Shown in pieces: positions 53,463-62,165 of a DNA stretch of 64,000 nt (position 1 is its first letter; each line of letters begins with the position of its first letter). This DNA is from Nitrospirota bacterium. GTDB lineage: Bacteria; Nitrospirota; Leptospirillia; Leptospirillales; Leptospirillaceae. Position numbers and translations under genes: made by a program. The stretch lies in contig JAJYGC010000005.1 in assembly GCA_021785195.1 (NCBI GenBank), forward strand, positions 1 through 64,000, read 5' to 3'. A model generated the notes under the pieces. That model made no database searches, had not been told where the DNA came from, and saw only the letters and a list, made by a program, of their open reading frames with translations.

Positions 53463-54727
53463 CAAGAATCCTTTTCGCCGGACAAACGCAAGAGCAGGCT
53501 CGGCTCCAGTCGGCCAAAGGTCTCCTTCACCCATTGAACCCCGTCTTGAGGGTCAATTCCAGCCAGTCCCTTAAGATCTTCCGGCAGCTTTCCGCGCAAG
53601 GGTTCGAGCTCAGCTTTCAGCAAAGCCAAAACCCCCTCATCCTCCTCGAGCAGCTCCCTCATGATCCGGAACAGCTCCCCCGCTGCCTCGCCCTGGTCTG
53701 ATTCGTTCTCCGCTTTCACAGCGGTGGTGTAGTCTTTGACTTTTTCTAGCCAGAGATCATCTCCTCCAATCTCTCCGGCAAGTTCGAGAATTCCCTGACG
53801 AAGTCGAAGAGGCCTATTTTCAATGGTATTGTGAAGCAAAGTCGGGCCGTTGAGGTTAACCCGGAAAGCACATGGTCTCCCGTCAGATTCCCTGAGGAGC
53901 TTGGTAAATTCGAATCGAATCTTGTCCATTAATCCGATTTCGCTGGAAACCCCCGCAAGATCGATCTGGATCTGAGACCAACGGATCACATCAAGGGGGA
54001 TTGATTCGACATGCAGCACCTGGGCATTTTCGACAGTGACAAGCACACACCCCTTGGGCCCGGTTTCCCGGGAGTGCCGTCCCTGCAAATTTCCCGGATA
54101 GACAACCCATGGGTCCCGGGAGAGGACCGAAGCTTTATGAACATGTCCGAGCGCCCAATAATCATATCCCCTTGTTGTCAGGTCCTCGATCTTGCAGGGT
54201 GAATAGACAGCATGATCCGGGCTCCCGGAGAGAGATGTGTGAAGGACACCGATATTGAAATACCCTGGAACGGGTGATGGGTAAGAGAGAGCAAGATTTT
54301 CCGTGACGGGCCCTGGTGAGAAACTTTGTCCATGAACGGCCACCTTGATGGGCAAATCGTCAAAGAGAATGGTTTCGGGATGCCGTTCGCTCAAAACCCT
54401 GGTATTGGAAGGAAGGTCGAGCGCACTGGTAATCTTGTTGTCCGCATCGTGATTTCCCTTTTTGATGATGACGCGAATCCCCTTGGCGTGAAGACGGGAA
54501 AGCTGTGTCCGGAAAAAGACAGCCACCTGCATGTTCGGATAGTCATGGTCATAAAGATCTCCCGCAAGAATCAAGAACGCCGCCTCTTGCTCAATGCAAA
54601 AATCGACCAGTCGTTCAAAGGCGTCACGGGTCGCTCGCCTTAAACGATCGATCTGGCTCCCTTCTTCAAAGGATAGTTCTCGAAGAGGGCTATCCAGATG
54701 AATATCGGCTGCGTGCACGAATTTCAA
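53462..54727 (-). CDS. YhaO-type SbcD/Mre11-like DNA repair exonuclease
   Basis: A calcineurin-fold metallo-nuclease with the motifs HAADIHLDSPL, ILAGDLYDHDYP, IKKGNHDADNK, VLHTSLSG and YWALGHVHKASV, which carry the metal ligands. 421 aa; a C-terminal helical region of about 130 aa probably contacts the YhaN coiled coils. TTG start with GGGGGG upstream. It is the first gene of the pair, overlapping yhaN by one base. Confidence 0.9.
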   Translation of the reverse strand: MKFVHAADIHLDSPLRELSFEEGSQIDRLRRATRDAFERLVDFCIEQEAAFLILAGDLYDHDYPNMQVAVFFRTQLSRLHAKGIRVIIKKGNHDADNKITSALDLPSNTRVLSERHPETILFDDLPIKVAVHGQSFSPGPVTENLALSYPSPVPGYFNIGVLHTSLSGSPDHAVYSPCKIEDLTTRGYDYWALGHVHKASVLSRDPWVVYPGNLQGRHSRETGPKGCVLVTVENAQVLHVESIPLDVIRWSQIQIDLAGVSSEIGLMDKIRFEFTKLLRESDGRPCAFRVNLNGPTLLHNTIENRPLRLRQGILELAGEIGGDDLWLEKVKDYTTAVKAENESDQGEAAGELFRIMRELLEEDEGVLALLKAELEPLRGKLPEDLKGLAGIDPQDGVQWVKETFGRLEPSLLLRLSGEKDS

Positions 54728-55023
54728 GGGTTCCCCCCAATCAGATCAGCTCATTGATCTTGAATCATATTGATCCATATTTCAGATTTCAGACAAACCT
54801 AATTGCCAGAAATTCTATCAATTATGAAGTCAGGGAGCCAGAATCTCTGCGGGGTTCATCAAAAAGGAAACAATAGGGCCAAATCAGTATTGACTGGAGT
54901 GTCGGTCTTGACGGAGCCGGTTCATTTTTTCCCGGGCAAGGCGAAGCTTGGATTCTTCGCGGGCATGTCATTCAGTCAAGAAACTTGAAGAAAAGGTCAA
55001 TGCAATCCGAATGACCGAAAAGG
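54728..55023. other. Intergenic stretch, no gene seen
   Basis: About 300 bp between tatA and the nuclease gene; AT-rich near 54760-54830, where the nuclease promoter should lie. No clear -35/-10 pair is claimed. Confidence 0.4.
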
Positions 55024-55245
55024 CTATCTCGAAAGGGGGGGTTTTGAGGTCGTTTCTGACTTGGATTTGGGATCAACCTGAACAGAAGGGTCTTCTCCGT
55101 CTTCCCCTTTAAAGGATTTCCTGAAATTGGAGATGGCCTTTCCCATTCCGGAACCGATTTCCGGAAGTCTGCGTCCCCCAAACAATAGAAGGGCAATGCC
55201 AAGGATCACCAGTAAATGAACAGGCTCAAACAATCCGGAAAGCAT
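55024..55245 (-). CDS. tatA: Twin-arginine translocase protein TatA/TatE
   Basis: Start MLSGLFEPVH is chosen for AGGAGG with a 5-nt spacer; the track begins 11 codons early. A short membrane helix (LLVILGIALLLFGG), the RRLPEIGSGMGKAISNFRK amphipathic helix and a charged tail are the TatA hallmarks. It forms the pore of the Tat pathway, which exports folded cofactor-bearing proteins such as Rieske proteins. No tatB or tatC is adjacent. It lies downstream of ccoN after a terminator. Confidence 0.93.
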   Translation of the reverse strand: MLSGLFEPVHLLVILGIALLLFGGRRLPEIGSGMGKAISNFRKSFKGEDGEDPSVQVDPKSKSETTSKPPLSR

Positions 55246-55332
55246 TTTCACCTCCTGCTGGGGACTAGAAACATTCATTCCAATGATGACGGTGATTCAT
55301 CATAACATGAAATCCCATTTTTAGGTCATGAC

Positions 55333-55363
55333 AAAAAAAGGGGGGATGCCAAAGCACCCCCCC
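55333..55363 (-). terminator. Intrinsic terminator after ccoN
   Basis: On the minus strand GGGGGGTGC pairs with GCATCCCCCC, followed by seven T residues, shortly after the ccoN stop. Confidence 0.9.
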
Positions 55364-55387
55364 TTCATGAAACAGTCTCTGAATCAA

Positions 55388-56770
55388 CTACCGTGCTGTT
55401 GCACCTTCCGTAACCGGAGAAGTGGAAACGGTCGACGGGGATGTAGCCGTTCGGTACGCATTGTAGAGGAATATCCACTGACCGGTAATGATCAGGAATC
55501 CGCCCCAGGAACGCGCAACCATGTACGGGTGCGTTGCCACCACGGAATCAATGTAGGGCACTTCATAGACCTTCGCGGCAGCCTGAATCAATCCCGCTGC
55601 AGTCAAGCTGGTCCAGAAGATCACAAACCCGATTGAAGTCAGCCAATAATGCCACAGCTCAAGAGTCGGGTTGAACTTCTTCCGGAGAAGACGTTCGATA
55701 CCATAGTAGGTACCGCCAATTTCGACGAAGGTAGAAAATCCGAGAATCCCAAGGTGAGCATGAGCCACTACCCAGTGGGTCCCGTGAATATACCAGTTGA
55801 TCGCACGGGTCTGCTGGAATCCACCCTGAAAGTTCAAGGGGATAGCAAACAAGGTTCCCGTAGCCACCCAACGAAGTGGGGGAACTTCAACAAACAGCCG
55901 CCATTTTCCATACATGGTCAGCAAGGCATTTGCCAAGAAGGCCATTGAAGGAACAAGAATCAACACCCCGGACACCGAAGCAAAGGACTTCAGCCACTCC
56001 GGAATCGGAGCTCCCATCAGGTGATGGGCACCTGGTGTGGAATAAAAGGCAAAATTCGACCAGAAATTCAGATGTGCAAGCTTATGGCTGTACAGCGGGT
56101 TCCCTGTCAACTTGGGAATCATGTAGTAGGCCACAGCCATCGACATTGGCGTAATCCAAAGACCAAACAGGTTATGTCCTGACCACCAGGTAAGGAGGGC
56201 CTCATTCAACCCGGTGACATGGAACACTTCCACCGACTGTGACAAGGAGAAGGTCGTCGGGAGATAAAGGAGGCACCCCATGAAGAACCAGAGTGTCGGG
56301 TAGATCCCTTTCACCTTCCGGTTCAGTACAGTCATGTAGAGATTGAGTGCGAGCGGAGCAAGAATGAATGACAGGACGTAAACGTCGATGGGCCAGATGA
56401 AATCGGAATACTCACGCCCGGACTCAAATCCCAGATCAAGAGACACATCGGCAACAAAACCGCCGAGGTTCCACATCCAAACATTAAAGAGACCAAGCTT
56501 TTCGCTCCAGAGCTTGGTTCCGCAGAGCAACGGGGTCATATAGAGAACCGCAGCTCCGAATGCCATTGAGATCCACATGAAAGCAACTGTCATCACATGC
56601 ACAGGGCGAATGTGGCCAAAGTTAAGGTACGGAGTTCCACTCAAAATGTCAGGATACGCGAGCTTTAGCGATGTCACGAATCCTAAAGTCGTTCCTATCG
56701 CCAACCACAGGATTGACGAAAAAAACATGGTTTTCGACGCAGTCCCATCAGGAACCGTCCGTTTCAACAT
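55388..56770 (-). CDS. ccoN: cbb3-type cytochrome c oxidase subunit I
   Basis: Start MLKRTVPDG has GGGGAG 6 nt upstream. The 460-aa protein has about 12 membrane helices and the haem-copper oxidase ligands: His in GHIRPVHVMT (low-spin haem), WWSGHNLFGLW and the paired His of APGAHHLMG-type (STPGAHHLMGAP) for CuB, and HWVVAHAHLGILG near the end. It reduces O2 with electrons from cytochrome c, the end of the iron-oxidation chain. No ccoO, ccoP or assembly genes are adjacent, so the other subunits are elsewhere. Confidence 0.88.
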   Translation of the reverse strand: MLKRTVPDGTASKTMFFSSILWLAIGTTLGFVTSLKLAYPDILSGTPYLNFGHIRPVHVMTVAFMWISMAFGAAVLYMTPLLCGTKLWSEKLGLFNVWMWNLGGFVADVSLDLGFESGREYSDFIWPIDVYVLSFILAPLALNLYMTVLNRKVKGIYPTLWFFMGCLLYLPTTFSLSQSVEVFHVTGLNEALLTWWSGHNLFGLWITPMSMAVAYYMIPKLTGNPLYSHKLAHLNFWSNFAFYSTPGAHHLMGAPIPEWLKSFASVSGVLILVPSMAFLANALLTMYGKWRLFVEVPPLRWVATGTLFAIPLNFQGGFQQTRAINWYIHGTHWVVAHAHLGILGFSTFVEIGGTYYGIERLLRKKFNPTLELWHYWLTSIGFVIFWTSLTAAGLIQAAAKVYEVPYIDSVVATHPYMVARSWGGFLIITGQWIFLYNAYRTATSPSTVSTSPVTEGATAR

Positions 56771-56982
56771 AAGATACTCCCCTTTCATTAACCTACCGGT
56801 GGTATCTCACCCACAGTTCCAAGCAGTCCCTCCAGGGGACTCCAGCTAAGTGCCCAGGAAGTGATTACTCAGAAAAAGGGGCTCCGTCATCCGAGCTCCA
56901 GCGGGAGAACCCCTCACCACCGAACTGGATGACATGCTTGCCCCGGACAGGATCTCCGGGACCAAACCAATATTGAAAGGTA

Positions 56983-57010
56983 TCTATATACAATGCTTCA
57001 ACACTGTCAA
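56983..57010 (-). promoter_or_regulatory. Promoter of ccoN
   Basis: On the minus strand TTGACA, 16 nt, then TATAGA. The start of transcription would fall near 56975, leaving a leader of about 200 nt before ccoN. The remaining 57011-57329 shows no gene. Confidence 0.65.
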
Positions 57011-57329
57011 TACCATGCCCGAATGAAGAATGGTCACTGCCCATTCCTACCCGCATGCATGGCCGTTTTACTAATGGGGGATCCGACGGGGCAATGCTAT
57101 CAATTGGAAAATACCTTGTCAAGCGAAATCCCTTAATCATTTTTAGGTCCAAAAAACATCTTCGGGGAGGCTTGCTAAAGGATTGATGGCCCATGAATAA
57201 AATCTTCCGAGAGAATAATTGATTCCACGATCGGGAACGCCATGATTTTTATTGAGGACCCATCCGTTGTACTCTACACTTTAGTGAACATCCGGTCCCA
57301 TTCGATACAAACATCAAGGGAGCCTCATT

Positions 57330-58457
57330 TTGGCCAAAAGAGACCCGCATCGAAAAAGTCCCCAAAAAACGGCCCCCACCCCTCTGCACAATCTTTCACA
57401 GTCCTTTCAGTCCCATCAGCCAATTTCCGGTTATATGGACCAGAAAGATCTCCTGCAGACCTACCGCTCCTATTATCATCCCATCAGCAGCGCCAAGGGG
57501 GAGTCACTGGCGACGGAGGCCCTGAATCAAATGGGCAAAAGGGGGTTGACACCCTCGCATGTTTCCCAATCGATCAAGATTGTGGACTTTGGCTCCGGGA
57601 CAGGGGGATTTGTCGAGGGGTTCCTTCGAGGGATCTCCGCTTATTTTCCGGAATCTCCCCGGGAGATTTTTCTCTATGATCATTCCCACCACGCATTGAC
57701 CAGTGCCTCGGAAGCAGTCCGGAAAATTCTTCCGGAAACCAATCCCGTCCATTCCCGGGTGACTCGATTCCCAGGGCACCTCACCCTTCCTGATCCGATC
57801 GACTGGCTCCTTCAAGCCAACCTTCTCGCTGAAAATCTGGAGAAGTCTCCAGAAATGCTTCTCCTTCTGGAAGAAGCCTTCCTCCGCCTGAGTCCGGGAG
57901 GGGTCATGATTCTGGCGGAGCCGGCAGACCGGGTTTCATCGAGGAACCTCCTGAACATAAGGGATCTCCTTCTGGACCATTTGCAGGATCTGCACATTCT
58001 GGCACCATGCCCCAATTTTCGGGATGCCGCATGCCCTGCCCTTTTAAATGAGAAAGACTGGTGCCATGAAGATCGCCCCTTCCACTTTTCTCCAGAAGTG
58101 CACTCCATGGCATCATCTGTGGGACACATCAAGGATGCGCTGAAAATGTCGTATCTGATCGGAATTCGATCTCCCAATCGGCCCCTTTCACACTCATCGC
58201 AGGAACATTCGACATTAAGGCTCGTCTCCGAGTTGAAAAACGAACGTGGTTTGGGATGGGGAATCTTCTGCGATGGGGAAGAACGGAAAAAAGTCCGGAT
58301 TTTGACCCGACACAGGAACGAGGTGAATAAATCGTTCTGGTCTCTTCATCGGGGAGAGGAAATTCTCCAGCCCATCGCTGGACAGTTCATCGCCCGGACC
58401 GGCTTTCTTGATCTGCTTCCCGATGCTCCTGTGATCCGGTTGGGGGATTCCAGATAA
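57330..58457 (+). CDS. Rsm22-like rRNA methyltransferase family protein
   Basis: A 375-aa SAM-dependent methyltransferase of the small-subunit rRNA Rsm22 family: SAM site IKIVDFGSGTGGFVEGFL, then ILAEPADRVSSRNLLNIRDL, and a Cys-containing block APCPNFRDAACPALLNEKDW followed by CH, as in family members with an Fe-S or zinc site. TTG start with AGGGAG 7 nt upstream. In mitochondria the family matures the small ribosomal subunit; the bacterial role is inferred. The LigB-fold gene follows closely. Confidence 0.75.
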   Translation: MAKRDPHRKSPQKTAPTPLHNLSQSFQSHQPISGYMDQKDLLQTYRSYYHPISSAKGESLATEALNQMGKRGLTPSHVSQSIKIVDFGSGTGGFVEGFLRGISAYFPESPREIFLYDHSHHALTSASEAVRKILPETNPVHSRVTRFPGHLTLPDPIDWLLQANLLAENLEKSPEMLLLLEEAFLRLSPGGVMILAEPADRVSSRNLLNIRDLLLDHLQDLHILAPCPNFRDAACPALLNEKDWCHEDRPFHFSPEVHSMASSVGHIKDALKMSYLIGIRSPNRPLSHSSQEHSTLRLVSELKNERGLGWGIFCDGEERKKVRILTRHRNEVNKSFWSLHRGEEILQPIAGQFIARTGFLDLLPDAPVIRLGDSR

Positions 58458-58499
58458 CATTCCCTATCAATTCCGCCTCTCACAAGTGAAGGATGACCG

Positions 58500-59282
58500 A
58501 TGGAACTTGTCGCACTTTTGGCTCCGCACACCCCGGATCTTTTGGGCTCCTACAATGCTGGCACAGATCGTCCTCTCCTGAACGCATACCGCGATTTTCA
58601 TTCATGGCTTACCAAGGATCACATTCCCCTCAGGGCGATCATCGCTTTCTCTCCCGGGTGGCAGACGCGGAACATTCTCCTGATCGACGAACGCCCGGAG
58701 CTCGAATCCTCCGTCGACTACTCGGGATTTGGAGTGGAACTCCGGTTTGATCCCCCCGGGGACCCAACCATGGCAGCACAAATCAAGGCTCGCCTCCGGA
58801 TGGCTGGGATTCCTGCCGGAATCGGCATCCATGGAATTGACCATGCGGTTTCTGTCCCCCTCTTTTTCCTGAACCCTGAGGGCAATGTTCCCGTGGTCCC
58901 CATTTCCCAGCCACTTAATCACACCCGGTATGCCCGGGTTCTGGGGGAAATACTGGGGAACCTCAGGACAGACGGGTACGGACGAATTCTTGTATTGATG
59001 TCAGGCGTACTCGCCCAAAACGAAAAAATGATGGCGAAGGGGATCCAGAATGATCAACTCGACCCCTATGCCGATCTTTTGATTCGGATATTGACCAAGG
59101 ACCCCGTCATCGATCCCCTCCTGGTTCCCAGGGAATGGATTGACCGTGCGGATCCTCCAGGACGGCTTCGAGAACTGCATCTTCTTTCAGGACTGGGGGT
59201 TTCTAGGGGACGGTTATGGGGATGGGAAAGAGCATTGGGCATCGCCCAGTTTCTGGTTGGTTTCGATCCGGTCGAAATTTGA
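58500..59282 (+). CDS. LigB-fold (class III extradiol dioxygenase-like) protein, metal ligands incomplete
   Basis: A 260-aa protein with the LigB layout: LLAPHTPDLLG at the front, IIAFSPGWQTR, GIDHAVSVPLFFLNPEGNVP and RILVLMSGVLAQN. In active dioxygenases the second block normally reads SPHW or SAHW and the last SGxLSH; here the His residues are replaced (SPGW, GVLAQ), so Fe-dependent catalysis is doubtful. It follows the Rsm22-like gene by 42 bp with AAGGA before the ATG. AMMECR1/MEMO-like non-enzymatic roles are an alternative. Confidence 0.65.
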   Translation: MELVALLAPHTPDLLGSYNAGTDRPLLNAYRDFHSWLTKDHIPLRAIIAFSPGWQTRNILLIDERPELESSVDYSGFGVELRFDPPGDPTMAAQIKARLRMAGIPAGIGIHGIDHAVSVPLFFLNPEGNVPVVPISQPLNHTRYARVLGEILGNLRTDGYGRILVLMSGVLAQNEKMMAKGIQNDQLDPYADLLIRILTKDPVIDPLLVPREWIDRADPPGRLRELHLLSGLGVSRGRLWGWERALGIAQFLVGFDPVEI

Positions 59283-59357
59283 GGAGGGTGTTTTCCGGGA
59301 AACTCGCTGCGAATTTTAAAAGAGTCAAATCAGTGGCGCAATGGGCCTTAGACCATT

Positions 59358-59675
59358 TCAAATCCTGGGGAAAAAGAAATAACTGTCTATGGCAGTGACC
59401 ACCAGGGCCCAGAACCAGGGGATTTGAGGGATGATTTTCCACCAGAAACCCGGTTCTATTCCGGGGACCGGTTCCGGACGGAGTTCCGAGAGGAGGACAC
59501 CAAACCCGATGGCACCCGCCAACGCCCCCCCGATCAAAAACCACGACAGCATGCCGACCCATCCCACCCCATTGAGCAATGAGTACCGGTTCATACTCAT
59601 GCCAAGCTGGATGGCCAGGAGTTCAATTCCAAGAAACAAAATCAGACGGGCATAGAAAAGTCGATGGCTTTCCAC
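59358..59675 (-). CDS. Membrane protein of unknown function (105 aa)
   Basis: Three hydrophobic segments (LFYARLILFLGIELLAIQLG, VGWVGMLSWFLIGGALAGAI, WFWALVVTAIDSYFFF) separated by short loops. No family is recognised. It overlaps the end of rlmN by 34 bp (GTG start), so it may be co-expressed with rlmN and the PAP2 gene. Confidence 0.65.
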   Translation of the reverse strand: MESHRLFYARLILFLGIELLAIQLGMSMNRYSLLNGVGWVGMLSWFLIGGALAGAIGFGVLLSELRPEPVPGIEPGFWWKIIPQIPWFWALVVTAIDSYFFFPRI

Positions 59676-60781
59676 TCAGCGTTTTCCTCCGGATTTTGAT
59701 GACGGTTTTCCAGCGCCAGCTGGCCACAGGCTCCCATAATATCTTCTCCCCGAGTCTTTCGAAGCGTTGCCACAACCCCCCTTTCAAGCAAAACCGACTG
59801 AAAACGGAGAACATCTTCCGCCTGTGGGCGCCTGAACGGAGAGTCCCCGAAAGGGTTGAACGGGATCAGGTTGACCTTGCTCCTGAAAGGGGCCAGCAAT
59901 TTCGCCAGGGAACGCGCTTCCGACACTCCGTCGTTGACCCCCCCCAGAAGAACATACTCAAAGGTAATCCGCTGCCGGTTCCTCAGGGGGTAGGAACGAC
60001 AGGCCTCAAGAATGGCATTGATCGGATGATGGACGTTGATGGGCATGAGCTGCTCACGCAACGCATCAGTCGGTGCGGAAAGGGAAATTGCCAGATTCAC
60101 CGGAATTCCACATGTCCCCAACTCGCGAATCCTTCCTGCCAGACCCGATGTTGAAACGGTAATTCGACGGGGAGACAACCCGATTCCATCGGGTGCAGTC
60201 AGGGTACCCAATGCCTGGATCAGGGTATCGAGATTGGCAAGGGGCTCTCCCATTCCCATGAAGACGATATGGTTGATTCGGGAAAGCTCCGGAGTTTTCT
60301 GGGCTGTCGATGAAGCATCCCTGATCGGTTTCTGGGCAAGAACCTGGTTTGCCTTCATCACCTGTCCCAGAATCTCACCTACAGAAAGATTTCTGACGAG
60401 TCCCATTTCGGCGGTCCTGCAGAAGCGGCAACCGATTCCACAGCCCACCTGGGAAGAAACGCACAAAGTTGCCCTGTCTTCCCGAGGGATGATGACCGAT
60501 TCGATCCGGGCTCCATCGCTCAGGCGAAAAACAATCTTGCGGGTCCCATCCGAAGAAACACGCAGGGTATCCACGACGGGAAGGGGAAAACTCCAGGCGG
60601 CCGACCAGGTGGCCCGCAGATCCCCCGGCAAATTGGTCATCCGATCCCAGTCGAGCACATCCTTCTGAAAAACCCAATGGGCCAGCTGCCGGATCCGGAA
60701 TGGAGCAACCCTTTCTCCTTCCGAGAGGTAGTCCTGCCAATCCTTGTGAGGGATATCCAGAAGAGATTTGATTTTTTTCAT
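59642..60781 (-). CDS. rlmN: 23S rRNA / tRNA adenine-C2 methyltransferase RlmN
   Basis: A 379-aa radical SAM methylase with the cluster motif CGIGCRFCRT, the GMGEPLANLD block, SLSAPTDALREQLMPIN and the C-terminal catalytic Cys in GEDIMGACGQL. It methylates A2503 of 23S rRNA and A37 in certain tRNAs. The ATG follows the PAP2 stop by one base. Confidence 0.95.
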   Translation of the reverse strand: MKKIKSLLDIPHKDWQDYLSEGERVAPFRIRQLAHWVFQKDVLDWDRMTNLPGDLRATWSAAWSFPLPVVDTLRVSSDGTRKIVFRLSDGARIESVIIPREDRATLCVSSQVGCGIGCRFCRTAEMGLVRNLSVGEILGQVMKANQVLAQKPIRDASSTAQKTPELSRINHIVFMGMGEPLANLDTLIQALGTLTAPDGIGLSPRRITVSTSGLAGRIRELGTCGIPVNLAISLSAPTDALREQLMPINVHHPINAILEACRSYPLRNRQRITFEYVLLGGVNDGVSEARSLAKLLAPFRSKVNLIPFNPFGDSPFRRPQAEDVLRFQSVLLERGVVATLRKTRGEDIMGACGQLALENRHQNPEENAEWKAIDFSMPV

Positions 60782-60782
60782 T

Positions 60783-61388
60783 TTACAGCCTCACCCCCGT
60801 GGCTCCAGAAACCCCATCCCCTCCCCATGGGACCGGAATTCTCGGACGGATGTAACGAAGCGTTATCCAGCTCGAAAAAAGGCCTATGATGGCTCCGCCC
60901 AATACATCCCCGGGAAAATGGGCCCCCACATAGATTCTGGAAAGACCGGTCAGACAGGCGATCAGGAAAAGCATCCACCGGATCCGGGGATACAGACCAC
61001 CAAAAAGCGCCGCCGTCGAAAAGACCGAAAAAGCATGTCCTGACGGGAAGGAAAGCGCATACAAATGTGGTCCCACAACATGAATATGCACATGATGAGA
61101 CTGAATCTCGGCGGAAAAATGCGAAAGGGGCCGAGGGCGGGCAACCCATACCTTGAGCGCGCGTTCGAACACAAGGCCGATCAACGAAGTCGCCACCCAA
61201 AGGGCAACATCCCTCCCTACCGTTTTTCTTGACAGCAAAACCATCAGGATCAGGCCCAGCGGATAAAGATAAAACCCGTTTCCGAGATTGGTCGCCGCGA
61301 CCATCACCGGGTCCAGTGCATGGGAGGCCAGATGGGTGTTCAGCCAGAGAAAAATGGCATCGTCGTCCTGGGCAAGTCTCTGAAACAA
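60783..61388 (-). CDS. PAP2-family membrane phosphatase
   Basis: Five or so membrane helices and the three phosphatase motifs: KVWVARPRP, FPSGHAFSVF (catalytic His) and SRIYVGAHFPGDVLGG (second His). 201 aa. Such enzymes dephosphorylate undecaprenyl pyrophosphate, phosphatidic acid or similar lipids on the outer face of the inner membrane. It is directly upstream of rlmN on the same strand. Confidence 0.9.
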   Translation of the reverse strand: MFQRLAQDDDAIFLWLNTHLASHALDPVMVAATNLGNGFYLYPLGLILMVLLSRKTVGRDVALWVATSLIGLVFERALKVWVARPRPLSHFSAEIQSHHVHIHVVGPHLYALSFPSGHAFSVFSTAALFGGLYPRIRWMLFLIACLTGLSRIYVGAHFPGDVLGGAIIGLFSSWITLRYIRPRIPVPWGGDGVSGATGVRL

Positions 61389-61472
61389 TAGGTCATCCTT
61401 GAATGGATTGATGAAAAAAACCAGGGTTCTGAAAAACGAAAACGGTTCATTGACCCACCTAGGGTCACTCGA

Positions 61473-61766
61473 TCAGTCGCTCCGGTCTTTTCCCAGAAAT
61501 GCCTCAATCCTGTTCCGGACACTGGACTTTGGAAGCTCTCCCGGGAAGCTGACCTCCATCAACCCGCCAACCTCAACAAATCCGTGAAACTTGACAAGAT
61601 AATCAGCCACCTCAAGAATCTGGAGATGCCAAGCATCCGGGCTGGATCGCTGAAACCCCTCAAGAATGAAGTTGTAAAATTCATCCTCAGTCAAATACTC
61701 TGAATGGAGGAGGTAAATCCGGACAGGGTGGGTTTTATCCCGGGAGATCAGTTCGTAGATATGCAT
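61473..61766 (-). CDS. Small protein of unknown function (97 aa)
   Basis: A soluble protein MHIYELISRDKTHPVRIYLL with an alternating helix/strand pattern and an acidic/basic C-terminus (VRNRIEAFLGKDRSD). No family is recognised. Lies 84 bp upstream of the PAP2 gene in the same direction. Composition is normal and the frame unbroken. Confidence 0.6.
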   Translation of the reverse strand: MHIYELISRDKTHPVRIYLLHSEYLTEDEFYNFILEGFQRSSPDAWHLQILEVADYLVKFHGFVEVGGLMEVSFPGELPKSSVRNRIEAFLGKDRSD

Positions 61767-62165
61767 CAGCTCCCTTTCACTCTGGTGGGCAACAATCCGG
61801 TGTTGTCACAGGGGTTCCACTCGTCAGGAACGGATTTGTCTGTCACATCCCCCAGACATCTTCCGTGATCGCAGTGTCTCCAGGCATCAATTCATCACTC
61901 TGGGTGTTGTCTTCCTGGATGACAATCCCGGATGGCTCGACAGGCTTTAGAGTAAGCAATTGGGGAAGACCCCCTTTCCCGGGCGGACACATCCGGTCAC
62001 CGGAAATGCAAAACATGAGTGCATGCTAAATTAAATTTCACCAATGTCAAGGGCGAATCTTTCATTTCCCGGCCATTTCAGGCCGGGGTTGCGACTTCCC
62101 CAAGGCCTAGGGACCGTATTATACCATGATGACAGTCCATCGTCTTTTCCAAATCAGGGGGTTTG
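61767..62165. other. Divergent intergenic region
   Basis: About 400 bp between divergent genes, with an AT-rich stretch near 62020-62055 that could hold promoters. No ORF is convincing. Confidence 0.4.

Noticed and set aside
56865-57194. 109-aa minus-strand ORF upstream of ccoN
   Set aside because: A good sigma-70 promoter for ccoN lies inside it and its sequence shows no domain or ribosome binding site, so it is probably leader DNA.
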